A stretch of DNA of 64,000 nucleotides from Paragonimus skrjabini miyazakii (Eukaryota; Platyhelminthes; Trematoda; Plagiorchiida; Troglotrematidae). The position numbers were made by a program, and so were the translations under genes. Shown piece after piece: positions 33,701-46,188 of this stretch. The notes beneath the pieces were generated by a model. It did not search any database and was not told the origin of the DNA. It saw nothing but the letters and a program-made list of their open reading frames with translations. Each line of letters opens with the position of its first letter. The first letter of the stretch is position 1. The stretch is from contig JTDE01000232.1 of NCBI GenBank assembly GCA_014338405.1, forward strand, positions 217,264-281,263. The letters run 5' to 3'.

Positions 33701-35784
33701 TGCAAGCACTAGATTAATCCTTTAGTGATTTTCAACCACGGAGGAGCAAAACGCTGAATCAAATGCCACGCTTCACATCTCTGTAAAGGCAAAGCAGCCT
33801 TTCACCAATAGCTCAGGCTTGATATGTCATCAAGAGAGTTCTTAGCGTAAAAAGTTTTCTATGGTTTCTTGTATTTAGTCACGTACAGTATTGTTGTAGC
33901 CGCATCATAAATTACTCTCCAGAATAGAAAAGTAAAATAAACTGATAAGAGTTTGATAGTTGAAAGTTTACGGATTAGAAACAACGAAAAGTAACACTTG
34001 TAACAAAAGACGTGTGAAGTTGGAGGATATTGACGGGCATATGTCTCAATAAAAATTTACAAAACTTTAACCGGTAATACGCTTGAAATCTATTTTCAAA
34101 GATTTTGTAATATCCGATAATTGAGTGTAAAAGAGCAGCTGTTGCAATGCTGCGATTGTTGAAAGATACAGTGCTGACAAGCTTAGTTTTCAACTTTCGG
34201 GCCGAGCCGAATGTGGAGATGTTCGGTGTTTACCTTCAAATACGTTCGTTCACTTCTGTATGCTAGTTGCAATCGCTAGGTGTGGGTTACTCAACTATAT
34301 ATTATCGTCTACAAGATTTGTAATACTTTAGAATAACTGGCACGATAGTCATGAGGCCCGTGTGTTCGTTGTGTCGCATACATATCGATCGCGCTTAAAA
34401 TGCTTTCCATCCCGAGGAAAAATACGTCCACGGAAGAAAACTTTTCGCTCTCCGAAGGGCAGGTTAAATCGACGGAGTTCTATATGATATGTGCACTGTT
34501 TTTACAACTGCTTATGTCTGATGCGTTTTCAGTGTTGTACGGAATTTCATTGCAATTCACTATAAAAAGCGGTCCACAAAAATACAAAAACTGGTTTATA
34601 CTCCAACGTAAAAATCAGGCCATCTCTGCTGCAGTATTCTCAACCTTCCAGTCTACCTACCTCACAAGTCGCGAGCGATGAGGAAGTATTGTAAACGAGC
34701 TTCGTCGTTTTCCAGTTGACACTTCTTTTTCTTGAGCGACCTACTGGATAAGAGACTTACATCAAAACTTCAGACATGTCACTCCTCTTTTATGAAACGT
34801 TGCTATTGTACTGGTCATTTCCATCATTTTTTACTAGCTCGAGAAGTTTAGGTCATTTTAAAGCTATAATAAGTCGGCCTATATTTTTTCAATTCCGGGC
34901 GGATTTAAAGCAACATATATTCTTGCTCACTGTGGGTAGTATAGTGTCGCTCGCAAATGACCTTCAGTTGCACCAGTAATGCACACGATTTGCTTAGGTT
35001 CATTTTGTTAAGGTCTGTTTCCATATACTCATATTCAGTAGTCCATTGTCTCCGCCTCCAAACTAATACCATCTGTACTCCATCACATGCCACCTAAAAA
35101 ATGATTTGCATCAAAGCCCCAATTATATCTCAGTTGCACAGGTATATCCGGATTTTCCATGAGCACTAATCCGCCAAGGGAAGGCAATCACATGTTGACC
35201 GGTTGAACTAACAGTACATCATAGATGAGGGCGTGTGCTAGCTTTCGTTTATTTTATTGCACATTCGTGGCGTTATAAAGATTATTTCTATCAGTGTGAG
35301 ATAACAGTACATGCCAATTCTTGGATCATGAACGAATATACCAGCTCAGTAAGTACCAGTATTGTTAATAAGTCTGACACATGGATTTGAGAACCAGGTT
35401 GTGACCCAGAGTGTCTTATGGTCGTGAACGTCACGTGTTATGAGGTCCGAATATTTAAGTGTTTGTGCACGTTGAATATTAGTCTGATAGGAATATATCT
35501 GTTTTACCCACTAAAACAGATTACCATTAAAAACTGATTTCTAATCCTTCAAACCAAACGTGTTTGACAAAGTAACCAGTCCCCTGTTCTTATATGTGTA
35601 AACACACAAACCATTTAGTATTTGGGAAGAACATAAACTTCTCTTTTTTCATTGTACAGGATATACAATAGTGGTTTTTTCAAACAGGAAGTGACACGAA
35701 ACGTTTTTAAGATATCCGCATCAAATTAAGTATGAATGAAGTCAAGCAGTTTGGGTGTCCTGTTTAGAATGTTATTGATGAATG
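30701..35784. other. non-coding, nothing recognised
   Basis: Frames reach 93 codons (34400-34681 +) with no motif I recognise on either strand. No repeat shared with the rest of the window was noticed. Confidence 0.4.
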
Positions 35785-35821
35785 GATTGAGAGTAACATA
35801 ATATTGTGAGCAAGTTTCAAT

Positions 35822-35863
35822 ACTCCACGTTTCAACCACTTCGAGTGACCTTTCTCAGGAGTG
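35822..35863 (-). ncRNA. hammerhead-like motif, second family, copy P3
   Basis: Minus strand: CACTC, CTGAGAA, a stem formed by GGTCACT and AGTGGTT closing CGA, then GAAAC, GTG, GAGT. The core box differs from CTGANGA at one invariant position (G to A), and the triplet is GTG, which hammerheads do not cleave. Probably inactive. Confidence 0.45.
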
Positions 35864-35887
35864 TCGCAATTGAAATTTCAAATACAA

Positions 35888-35929
35888 CACTCCACAGGAC
35901 GACCATTCGAGGTGGTTGTAACGTAGAGT
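35888..35929 (+). ncRNA. hammerhead-like motif, second family, copy P4 (decayed)
   Basis: Plus strand: CACTC, CACAGGACGA, stem-loop ending GGTGGTT, then GTAAC in place of GAAAC, GTAGAGT. Same 42-nt length as the other copies but with core changes. It faces copy P3. Confidence 0.45.
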
Positions 35930-35962
35930 GATACCACTTGCTCTTGACATGTTATTCTCAAA

Positions 35963-38900
35963 CGATCTACCGAAAGCGTTTTGAACTTCATGGCATTCCT
36001 TAACGGATCCTGATTTGATGCCAGGTGGGATATCACATGTGCACTGTTCTTTAGGTCAGTGTGCTTAAAGTGACATCAAATAGTTGTATTCCGGCCTGTA
36101 GACAACATTCATGATAATCTTTCTAGAGTACCCATCCGTTTCAAGCAGATCACCTGATATGGACCAAAAATGGCTTGTTATGAAGAAGTAAACAACTCAA
36201 CAAATCAGTCATTATTTTCTGTTGGCTTTCGAAAGATGTGCTGTGAGGATACAGGCTGACTGACGGGAACTCCCTCATTCCAACCAAAAATTTCTTCAAA
36301 CGATGGGCGCTCACTTCACAAAGTGTCATGTAGAAGAGGAGTATGGTATGCAGACGCCATCGGTAGAATTAGGCCTGTCAAGCAGAAAATAGTGTACGTA
36401 TCGCTTTTTCAATCTTAGACTACTTCGCAGTAACCCTGTAGCTTGGTGTCTCTATTTCTCAGAGCTGCTCTAGTTTGGCGTGACCGAACGACTGACAGCA
36501 TCACTGGATGAGCAGGCTGATTCTACTGGCCATCGTGTACAATCGATTTAAGGCAAACGACACACTCCTTCTGTTACGTAACTTTGATTTATGAACATGC
36601 GTAAGTGGGTCTAATGCCCTGCGGGTATCCTCGGAAGAATACGAGGCTTAGTGACACAAATCGTACATGAGGCCCTTAAGACGATGAAGCACTCTCCTGG
36701 ATGTCATCTCGACAGATTATCTAACTAAGTTGTCACCGAACATACTGTCGTGCTATCCTGTAGACCACACTAACAAAGACTAGAAAGGGATATTACCAAT
36801 GCAAAAACTCCTGATGCCCATTAACTACTTCTAGGTTCGTGCCGACATGGGTGGACACCACGGACATCACCATCTGCGAACTTCTTGGAATGTTTCACAA
36901 AAACAACTACAAAATAATAATCACAACTCATCAGTACTCATCCTACAAAATGTTGTTTCGATGAAACTAGTTAGAATTCTGTCATCCTCACTCCACAATG
37001 CACCGGACAAATGTGAAAGTCTAGCTTACTTGGCTTCGGTTGACTAAGCGAACTTAGTCATCATAAGTATGTTCACAACATTCAGCTTTATCAGGAACAT
37101 AGACTACCGTAGAAATTACTATTGGAAGCTTTTAGAGATTATAAAATAACGCTCAATCCCAATTGACTGGTTAGTTTTACTGAGATGAACACTTGAAAAG
37201 CTCAATATTATTACAGAAATTGATCAAGACTAAATAGTCGGTGCATTTAAGTTTCAGTAACGCCTGGATAAAAATGGTCAGAGACAGTTAGCATCGATTG
37301 GCTAATTCGAATCTGACATATAAAAAATAGACTACTTTCACGTACAATTCGTTGTGCTTTTCACGTATAACAGCCGAAATTCATCCAGACTTGACGAAAC
37401 AATTTGTTATTAGTATTATGACATCTCTGTACAGACTGATTTCCTAAACTTTGCCAAGTACTGTTCATTCATTTGCTTTGACTTAGCAGACTTCCACCAA
37501 GCTAGGCACGCTGACCGTCAGAAACCAAAATTTTACGATCGATTAGAAGATGAAAGTTGAACTGATGCGTCAGGATTTTGCCACTGGAAATTGGACGGAG
37601 CAGTACGAGTAGAAACTCAGTTGAATAAGTCACCAATGACATTTACTTTCGCACACTGTAAGACAATGATGACTCATTCAATGTGTGAAAATAGCAACAG
37701 TCAGAAAAGATCATAAGTAAATTATGGATTTTTACCCTTGAGGTTCTGTTTGTCACACTTCTGCTGTAATTATCACTACGTGTTAGGGATAAAATCGTAG
37801 TGAAGATCAGTGTTAACGTCACAAAGCATCAAAGATACGTCAATACATGGAAACCTTAATTTACGTCAAGTTTGCTGATGAGAAGGAAACTGATAAATCA
37901 GACCTGGTTTTAGTTCATTTTATCCCATTTCACTGGAGCTTACAAGAAACTGTCAGCCCACAAAACGCTTCTAATAACGCTTGTGAATTTATTGCTGAAA
38001 ACTGTCTTTAACTAAACACAGTAAGCGTTGATACTCACGTTCGAAGTCCGTAGTTAATGAAGCAACAAATCCACCATTGATCAAGTACAGAAAGCCTTTT
38101 GTAGATCAATAGTTCATCGATCCCCGTGTACCCGAGTGGCAGCTCACCGATCGTAGGTCAACGACGTTACGAAATGTACGACAAGTGGCTAAATTAAGCG
38201 GGTTCATTACGAGGTAACCTATTGTTTTGTTTAAACATATGATTGTTTAGCGTCCAGTATTTCTTACAACAATCATGTAGCCGTTTCTGATACAGAAGTA
38301 ATTGCAGCAGATTTGTGTACACGGCATTCAACTGAAAACCATATATGGAGCAGTTTTTTTAATCACCTTCGTGGTTCATTGCAGCTACAGTAAAATACTG
38401 GTTAGGTATTTGTCTACTTGGTTTATACCACTTGCAATCCCAAGTCTCGCACATTTTCCCCCTTAATCGTACAGAGGTCATTTCCTCTGCTGTCCGTCTT
38501 CTACATGCGTAAGGCATTCCACTTCTGATGTTACATTTGAGAACAATTTACATACACACTTATCTGAGTTATTCCTATCATGAACACTGATCAATAAATC
38601 GAACAACTAGCCAAAAGGACTATTTGAGTGTTCCGAAGTGGTATATTTCCTGACCATTCTAATGTTAGCATGTTTGGATGGTGAGAACTTCGACTTGTAA
38701 CAGACAACTTCCGTCGCACCTACGCCTTCAGTTGTATTCACACAATAATTGATACAGGTGATAATCACATTTCGAGACAGTTTTGGAGAGCACCAGCTTG
38801 GTTCCGCTCAAAGTGTACACCTCAAATAAGTGGAACACGGTAAACCCACGTTACACTTGTTATCAGTCTGATTACGGTGCCTATGAAAGTTAAAATATCA

Positions 38901-40108
38901 TTACACGGTGAAATACTAGTTTGCTGAAATCGTTATAGGCCAATCCTGACAGGATAGAACACATCTGTGTTCAAGTGGAGCTTGACAAGTATGTCTGATT
39001 TTGCCCTCCCCTTTTTGAACATGTGAAACGTGATAGGAATATTTGGATGGTTCAAGGATCCCGAGGTGCAGCTTCCACAGGGCGGCAAACTGGTTGACAC
39101 AGAGTACGCGGATAGCAGTTTTACTTAGATCTGCAAGCAACTTGCAATGAACATATACTAAATGATTGGTACGACTGATCTGTATGGTGTACCCTTTGAA
39201 AATTTAAAAGGTAGAGCCTTGTGCCATAGCTAAGTTGGCGCTTGCTTAGGTGGATCACTTCACACGACTGACCTTTTACCCACTTGCACAGTACCATTTC
39301 TCCTGCGTGTAACTATGCATACGATATGTTTAAGAGGATAACACAGAAACAGATCGTTCGTTAATCTTTGCCACTTGCAATGTATGAACACCGTGACAGT
39401 CCTTAGATGCGTTAGCGGAATCTTCAAGTTCACTACTCATAGATGAGATAATGGAAGTGAGAAGCCTATGGTGGGTAGGACACTGAGTGTTCAATAGGAC
39501 CGATGGCGGTTAACGCAAATCACTACGCGACCGGACGCTGGTGTGATCATGGGCTGTGAAAGGTTTGACCGCTTCGCCTTATAAGGTCGAAAAGTGCCCA
39601 CCTTCAGAATACTTGATGACTTATCCTCGACATTGCCAACACCAGTAATGCTGAATCGTTTAAAGCAGTCGATTGTGTTAAAAGGTTTAAACTTTCAATT
39701 TCTATGGAAAAACAAGTATTTCAGTTAATAACACTGCTGGCACGCTTTATCTACCCTTGCTTATTGTGAACTTTCATCCAAGAGAAACCAGCCCATCAGT
39801 TGTACATGATGATTTTGCTATCGGATCCGATCAACCTGAAACCAAAGATTTCACACATTTGGTTCTGACGTTTTCGGATTCACTCCAACCCAAACACCAT
39901 AGTGTAGGGTGGTATGCTCACGAAATCTTACAGCGTCGAGATTATTGGACCACTTGTTGTTAAGAAGAAGCATACTGACGCGCTTTGCCTGCATGAAAAA
40001 TAGTAAGTAAAACGACTGATAGAATTGTGTTGGCTTCCCTACAATTTCCGGCATAGACTAGGCCAGCAGTCACTCTAGTTAAAGGTGGGAATAAAACCAT
40101 AAGAAGTT
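35963..40108. other. non-coding, nothing recognised
   Basis: Nothing identified on either strand. A 68-codon frame at 39757-39963 (+) precedes the Gypsy reverse transcriptase remnant and might be its upstream part, but it shows no protease or RT motif. Confidence 0.4.
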
Positions 40109-40680
40109 TTGGCAGTTAGTGTTATATTGAAGACATTTTCAATATTAAACGGCTGCGCTACCATTGAGACAGAGAACAATCTCCAACAAAATCACACTGT
40201 TATAAAAATCTCCTTCATTTGCGAACACTATTTGAAGGCTAATGTGCCTTTCGAACTCAGTACATCACCCGTTGTATTCCAACATGCCATGACACTGACA
40301 ACTGCCTTGTTAAAGGGTTTCGCTGTTTATCACAACGATGTCATTTTTTCCCAAAAACAAAGACTGCTCATGTTGAACATGACTGTGTTTGAACGAGTTC
40401 GTTTATACAAAAGTGCCATTTAGGTGTAGATTCTGTCCACTCATTTTCTTGTTTCTCAATGAATGGTGAAAATGGCATCGTTCAGATCAAAACCATCTTT
40501 TACAACTACTCAACGCTGTTAATTTTAGCCTTTTGGTGAACTTCATTAATTGCTGAGAGCATCCCTACACTAATTCAGGTTCTCATTGTGTTTGGCTGAT
40601 AAAACTAACCTTTGCGCTCAAACACCTACACAATAATGATATCACCATTTTTGACGATATGACTTTTGTACCGTAAATGT
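40109..40680 (+). pseudogene. Gypsy-type LTR element reverse transcriptase, broken
   Basis: The open frame 40109-40423 reads ILKTFSILNGC, then KANVPFELSTSPVVFQHAM, then LLKGFAVYHNDVIFSQ and VFERVRLYKSAI. This is the palm of a Gypsy-type polymerase: the usual PFGLxxxPxxFQ block is PFELSTSPVVFQ, and the catalytic YxDD appears as YHND, so the first aspartate is lost. After the stop, fragments such as FSLLVNFIN and LTFALKHLHNND may be the connection region before RNase H. No LTRs were identified on either side. Confidence 0.65.
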
Positions 40681-43600
40681 TAAGCTCAGCGAACAACGGA
40701 ATACCTACATCATCAATCTGAGCCACCAACACTAACACCATCACAAATCAAACCCACGTTGTATCACCAGCCCCAAGAATTTGGGATGAACTAATATGCC
40801 TAAACAGATACTTCTATTACTGAGTAGTAAGAAATTTTGGCTGATATAACCTGAGCGTCACTTCCAACTGATCGAGGATTCAGTCTTCAGATAGACTTTC
40901 AGCTAACATCTGAAATAAGGTACTAGATTCGACTTTATTCCATGATATAACTTATAGATAGTGCATAGTATTGTCACAATCAGGATGTGAACTTCAGCAT
41001 CGCTTTGTTTTCTAAATGTTTATCTACCAAAGCTGTATTGACCATTTTCTCCAAAATTATCGTCAGAACCTTTCTCTTGCATTAAAGATGTGGGAGAACA
41101 AGATGGACATTTTGACTTATGCAATTTCAAATGTAACCATTTAGCCAAATGGGCTGTGTCTGACATTAAACAGAAGATCTCGATTAATATCGTGCTGTCA
41201 CTTGCATTTACAAGAACTTCTTTGGTGCGCATGTTACTAACAAGGCGGTTCATGATATGCTACAATGCATTTATAGTTCTCAAAAGTCCTCAGCGAAATG
41301 TGTATGAGGCCGCAATGAAAAGCGTTCCATATTTTTGTGGTAATAAAACTCAGAAAATTAGGGCAACTCGAAATGTTTTCTGATTCATCCACTTCCAGTA
41401 CACCACATAGATTTGACTCGGAATACTTCAATATAATTTAGTCCTACAGTGTAGTCGAATCGCAGGGGCTAAACTTCTGAAGTGAGACGCACCTATTTGG
41501 AATTTTATGACCAACATGAGAAACTTGTAGTGTCCCAAGATGGACTAATTTTTTAATCGCCAAACAATAGTATCTCAGATTCTAGGATGTCCTGTGTTAG
41601 CTACACTCAGACGATTAATTATTGAAAAGGTTCATTCAATGCCTTGTTAGCAGTCGGGACTTATGACAGGTTTGTTGTCTAACACAAGAGACTGTGCTTA
41701 AGACGTACATAAACTCCATTTGAGGCCCTCAAATTAGAGGCGCAGCAAATTTCTTATAAGGTACGGCGTCTACATACGCACTAAGATGGTTCATCTCTAG
41801 ATGGGTATTGTCTTGGTCATACTTACTATTCATGTTGGCTAAAGATGAAATTTGTTTGAAACAATTCTCCCCTGATATAAACTGGACGCGTAAAGTCAAA
41901 AACACAGGTTTGTATGATGTAACCGATAAGGTTTCGCTTGCTGCAGTTAGCTGTCTATGTTGCGAAATAAAATTATGTGTCAACATGTCAAAGAATAAAA
42001 TCACACTTAATTAGAACAAATTTAGTATCACACACAATTCGACTAGAGTTCGTTATCAAGGCAATATCAAACTGATAAACAACTCACTCAGCTTACAGAG
42101 AGTGAAATGGGTGATTTGTGATATGGAGGGTGGACGAGGAGCGTAGTAGGTGATTGCCGCTAGTCTTCCAAACGATTCAAATTGCCTCAGTAGCGTTCAC
42201 TCGATGATACATACTTAGAAGGAGTTGGGCACATGACGAAGGTCGTTTTCGGTCTCGTGTTGATTGCGTAATTGATGTGACACCTTGAATTGTCAGGTGT
42301 TCAGCCTACTTCCACGTACGCCAGATGATTCGACAACGTAACTGTAACTGCGGCCCACAAATTTAGGCTGTTAAGCCTCGGTTGCCGAATTTTTATACAC
42401 GGATTGATTGGGCTTGTGGCGGAAATAACTCCTTAACCGTTGCCATTGAAACTCAAATTATGTCACAGATGACGACGAGTAAAATTCAATGATAAGTGCC
42501 TTGCCCTGCACAACACACAACGCAATCTTCTGATGATAATGATGCCTACGCCATCATGGCTGAAGGAAAGCTACAGAAAGCTTTCCTCCTAAGTACATCG
42601 AACGGTACCTCGATTGTAACGGGGGTTTTAGGCAACTTTGTAATTAACCTATCGAGGTACTCGTTACCTTTCAGGCTGTTCAGTAGCAGCATGCACTTCG
42701 AATCGTGATGATCTGGAGCATACAGTGTACGACCTAAGTTAAAGGATGCTCCCAAAATACTCACTTTATAATGAACCTGAACAAAACTGTTTCGGGGCGG
42801 ATACCGACTTGGTCACGTGGTTATGCGCTAAATTAACCTTCACACTATGCCATCGTTGAGGCGGGAAAGCTTCAAATCAAGGAACGCGGTGCAGGTTCAA
42901 AGTCGAGTCTTATGTTTATGTAAAACCGATGAAAATGCAACTCACACTGCAACTTCCCTTCCTTGTTTGCTTCCGCCACTGTATCAACCACATAGCTGCA
43001 ATATATTGTCATACTTACAGTCTGAGTCTGTGACTGCTGCTCCAGATACTACAGGAAGATGTTAGCCAGAACAGATCTCAACGGGCTGTTCAAGGTGACT
43101 TAATCAATCTGTTTACATCCTTTATCCATAAAATAAAACATTGCGTTTAGGAGGCAAAGTAATAACCGTCGTTCACTGGGTGGAAATTTAAGACGTATCT
43201 GTTTCTCTGTAACTAGTGTCCCCATGGTACTGATAGCTTCTTGCGGAGGTACGTCGCCAAACAAGGAATGGACATCAACTGTGGTGTTATTTTGCGCGGA
43301 TGCTTTGATTCAACAGTAGGCTGGACAATTAATGCTATCCCTTACTGTATAAAACAAAACAGCGTCCCTGCCCGGTTTCAGTGATTTCGCTAACCATTTA
43401 ACTGATTTATGCTACAAGATACATCGTGCAAACTTATGTTGTAGAATGCTGTCGTCAAGTTTGTTTTGTTATTTCACCCTGCAGTGAGTTTACGCCTTTC
43501 CATAAGTTTCAAGAAGACTTCAGCCATAAAAAGGTTCCTGGTGCACTGGTTACCAATAATACTGGTCATTTTACTTCGTGAAAAAGTGGAACAGCGATTG

Positions 43601-43734
43601 AACAGATCTAACCGCCGACACCTACTCACTGTAACTAGCAGTACTCGGTTGAGCCTAATGGAGAGAATGTTCATCCATATCTCCTGTTGCGTGTACGTTT
43701 AGTGAGACCGACAGAGGTGGTGACAATATCTGAG
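40681..43734. other. non-coding, nothing recognised
   Basis: May include decayed RNase H or integrase downstream of the Gypsy fragment, but nothing readable was found. Frames reach 97 codons (41090-41383 +). Confidence 0.35.
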
Positions 43735-44175
43735 GTTATTTCAAAATTGAACACCACTCACACTCGATCGCGGCCTTTGCATCCAGATAAGCCTTTCGGC
43801 TAGCCCACTTCGAAGGGAAGCACTAGACTCGAGTTTCGCTCTTATTAGGGCTCATCAGTAGTGCATATCCTTGTCCAGATCGGAGTTTGCACTCTGACCT
43901 TCGTGCTTGTGAGACTAGCGTGTTAACGACAATGCCAACAACCTGACAATAGGCATGACCGAATAATCAAATCCAAACGCTCAGCCACAACCTTGTATGA
44001 ATAGTGTTCAGCTTGCCCGACCATTTCGAAAGGAGAACGAACAGAATCACTCTGTTCTATCCAATCGATAACCCCGTGATCAGGACTTCTCAGTTAGATT
44101 GAAGTTACTGCCTTCATTGAACCGACTGAGCATGGTTTGAATCAGTAGTGAAGGTTGTTTTACAATCAAATTTGA
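43735..44175 (-). mobile_element. hammerhead repeat, copy D (near full unit)
   Basis: Minus strand order: 5' region (about 44175 to 43960, sharing GGGGTTATCGATTGGA and ATTCGGTCATGCCTA with copy B), a tRNA-like head with a different sequence from copy B (a CTCACAA anticodon-loop-like stretch and a weaker B box), the ribozyme (43820-43864), and a tail ending in GTTCAATTTTGAAATAA. It lies about 470 bp upstream of a Penelope-like coding remnant, in the opposite orientation. Confidence 0.75.
43820..43864 (-). ncRNA. hammerhead ribozyme, copy D
   Basis: Minus strand: GCACTA, CTGATGA, GCCCT/AGAGC with loop AATA, GAAA, CTCGAG, GTC, TAGTGC. The core is complete and stem I is fully paired. Stem II has one C-A mismatch in its middle. 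The ACTCGAGT palindrome is intact. Likely still able to fold, perhaps with lower activity. Confidence 0.8.
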
Positions 44176-44641
44176 TCCCATGAAGGAATAACGTTGAATA
44201 ATCTCGGCAATCATGTGTACTTACGGCCCTTTGCATCGCACACACATTACTTTGAATATTGCGTCACGCGGGTCAAAAGACTTTTTGAAAATCCATTTTA
44301 GACGGATATTTTGTCATCGAAAAAGCCCAGTAGGAATCGCGTTAAAAAAAAAGTCAAAGCGTCCGCAAACCGATAAGCGTTATTATAATAACTACCCTGA
44401 ATTTGATTTAAACTGCAGCGGATGAAGGGGTTGAGTTATGTTATTGTTTAAACACTGGGTTCCCTTTAACAATTTCACTGATGCGATATGTTAACATTTC
44501 GTTTACTTCGATCAATCGCGAACGTAAAACATGCAGGTTATCTGTGACAGACAAACAGAGATAAACAGGGTGTGGACACGCATACATTCACATCAGTTAT
44601 TGTCATCAGTTGCTGTCTCCATGTGATGCCTCTAGATACTG
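44176..44641. other. non-coding, nothing recognised
   Basis: Separates the hammerhead repeat from the Penelope-like coding remnant. A 70-codon frame at 44213-44425 (+) has no known motif. It could be decayed upstream sequence of the Penelope-like element. Confidence 0.35.
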
Positions 44642-45405
44642 TTGTTGCACGGTCATGCTTCTGAAAATCAGTATAGTCCCATGAAATCAAGTGGCACGGA
44701 AACATCACATACGAGAGATACACCAAAAATACACAAGTATGGTACACCTTCGCAACAAATTTCCTTTATGGACAATTCAACGTATCATAAAGTCGCTCGA
44801 GAGCTGATTGACATTCTCCACCCCACTGACAAGTTTCTATCCCTCAGTTGTATAAAAGATTCCTTTGAATTACCAGAGATATCAGAACGCGTGTCGGTGA
44901 GTTCTCAAGCTATGTATCCGATTGACGTATATTCCCTTTTTACAAATTTTTCCCCTTGTGAGACAGTTGAACTTTCATTTGGTTTTATGTCCAGTCAGGA
45001 TGGTGATATAGGTTTTCCACTTGACTATCCCAAGGAACTCATCTTATTTTGTACAGAAAACATCATGTTTGATTTTGAAGGGCATTTTTTTGTAGATAGA
45101 TAGACAAAGTGGCTATGAATGGTCCGTTATGTTCAACATTAGTTAACATCTTCGGAATCATAGAAAGACAACTCCTAGATAATAATGTCAAGGCCATATT
45201 GTATGTGGATGGTACTATGAGTTTTAAAAATACTGAACATTCTGATTTAGAAGTGAAATATGTTTTGACGAACAGTTTGTTTTTAGTTATTCATCATAGG
45301 GTCGATTGCATAAAATTTTATATAATCATGGTTGTCAAGCGACCGAAATCAAGAACAACTAGTCACATAATTAAGTCACGCGGTTGTGAATTGGAGGACA
45401 ATTAA
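44642..45405 (+). pseudogene. Penelope-like reverse transcriptase, broken
   Basis: Frame 44642-45103 carries TPKIHKYGTPSQQISF (the PKxHKPG block of Penelope-like enzymes), LSLSCIKDSFEL and MYPIDVYSLFTNFSPCETVEL, which is motif A with its aspartate kept. After a frameshift, 45109-45405 has VAMNGPLCSTLVNIF (motif B) and ILYVDGTMSF, where motif C should be YVDD but the second aspartate is glycine. So the polymerase is dead even apart from the frameshift. Confidence 0.82.
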
Positions 45406-45873
45406 ATGACCGAATCGATTTATTTTTAATCCTCTTAACTCTATTCACTCAAAAGCCTATCCTTGTCTCACGAAACTGAATTGAACGGCAGTTAAACTTT
45501 CTTAGATGTACTAATCGCCAGGCGTGAGGATAGGACATTATGACGATCACTCCATCCAAAAGCAACATATTTTCCCAAATTTTGTTCCGAGAGCATATAT
45601 GTGTGGTTTGATCATAATTCTATCTCATAGGGCAAGATGTACTCGCATCCCTGGTGAGCTACAGATGGTGCAAGAGATGGTACGATAAACGTTACTGGCA
45701 GACAGATATCCTGGAAAGTTTACAGACACTTGCAACTCAACGAGCAAATGCAATGAGCTAAATCAAACCGCCCAAAAGAACGATATATTTCCATTTCCGC
45801 AATTCAGATGGGTCATCTAGCAAACAACATAGGTACACGTTTGGCGGCATCCGAAACGGATTAGCCTGTCCCA

Positions 45874-46188
45874 GTGACCGAAGCCAAAGGACGCCTGCGC
45901 TATAAACCATCACCGCAAGTGGCTTGCGCTGCACCACTTGAACATAGGTACAAACTGAAATCTGTCCTACTTCGTACGTATGCGGCTTCCCAGTTACATT
46001 TAGTTCAAACCACCGAAGGACCAGTTCCACAAAATCGCGAACGCATTTTGTCTAACTATTCCGTCTTACACGTTGACTACCCGTTCACTTGCAGTTGCAG
46101 TGACCTTTACATAGGTAGGACAGATCGACAGCTATTTCAACCAGTAGCAGGATACGTCCCAAAATGGTTGAAACAACTGATAACATAA
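45874..46188 (+). pseudogene. Penelope-like GIY-YIG endonuclease region
   Basis: The frame ends with YPFTCSCSDLYIGRTDRQL followed by FQPVAGYVPKWL. This fits the family's pattern of a tyrosine and a CSCS stretch, then YIGRT, an arginine, and an H/Y-P-x-WL segment. It contains the YIG half of GIY-YIG and the catalytic-arginine region. The upstream half of this frame (from 45874) fits the linker poorly and may be partly out of frame. Confidence 0.75.

Larger units (their letters stand above)
35785..35962. repeat. inverted pair of the second hammerhead-like family (P3/P4)
   Basis: Left arm about 35785-35870, right arm about 35878-35962, meeting at the palindromic centre TTGAAATTTCAA with almost no spacer. 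Each arm contains one 42-nt hammerhead-like motif: 35822-35863 on the minus strand and 35888-35929 on the plus strand. The arms share GAGCAAGT and TAACAT segments with the copies at 9.7 and 10.3 kb. Transcription through this region would give a long hairpin. Confidence 0.75.
44642..46188 (+). mobile_element. Penelope-like element remnant 2, with GIY-YIG-type end
   Basis: Collinear coding remains in at least three frames: reverse transcriptase (44642-45405), a stop-rich connecting part (45406-45873), and a C-terminal frame (45874-46188) with a nuclease-like signature. This order, RT followed by a GIY-YIG endonuclease, is unique to Penelope-like elements. No terminal repeats in direct orientation were found, but a hammerhead repeat lies just upstream. 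Confidence 0.82.

Noticed and set aside
37870..37900. CTGATGAG followed closely by GGAAAC.
   Set aside because: Only three bases lie between the two boxes, so stem II cannot form, and there is no family tail.
39757..39963. 68-codon frame upstream of the Gypsy RT as its protease or RT N-terminus.
   Set aside because: No DTG-type protease motif and no RT block could be identified.
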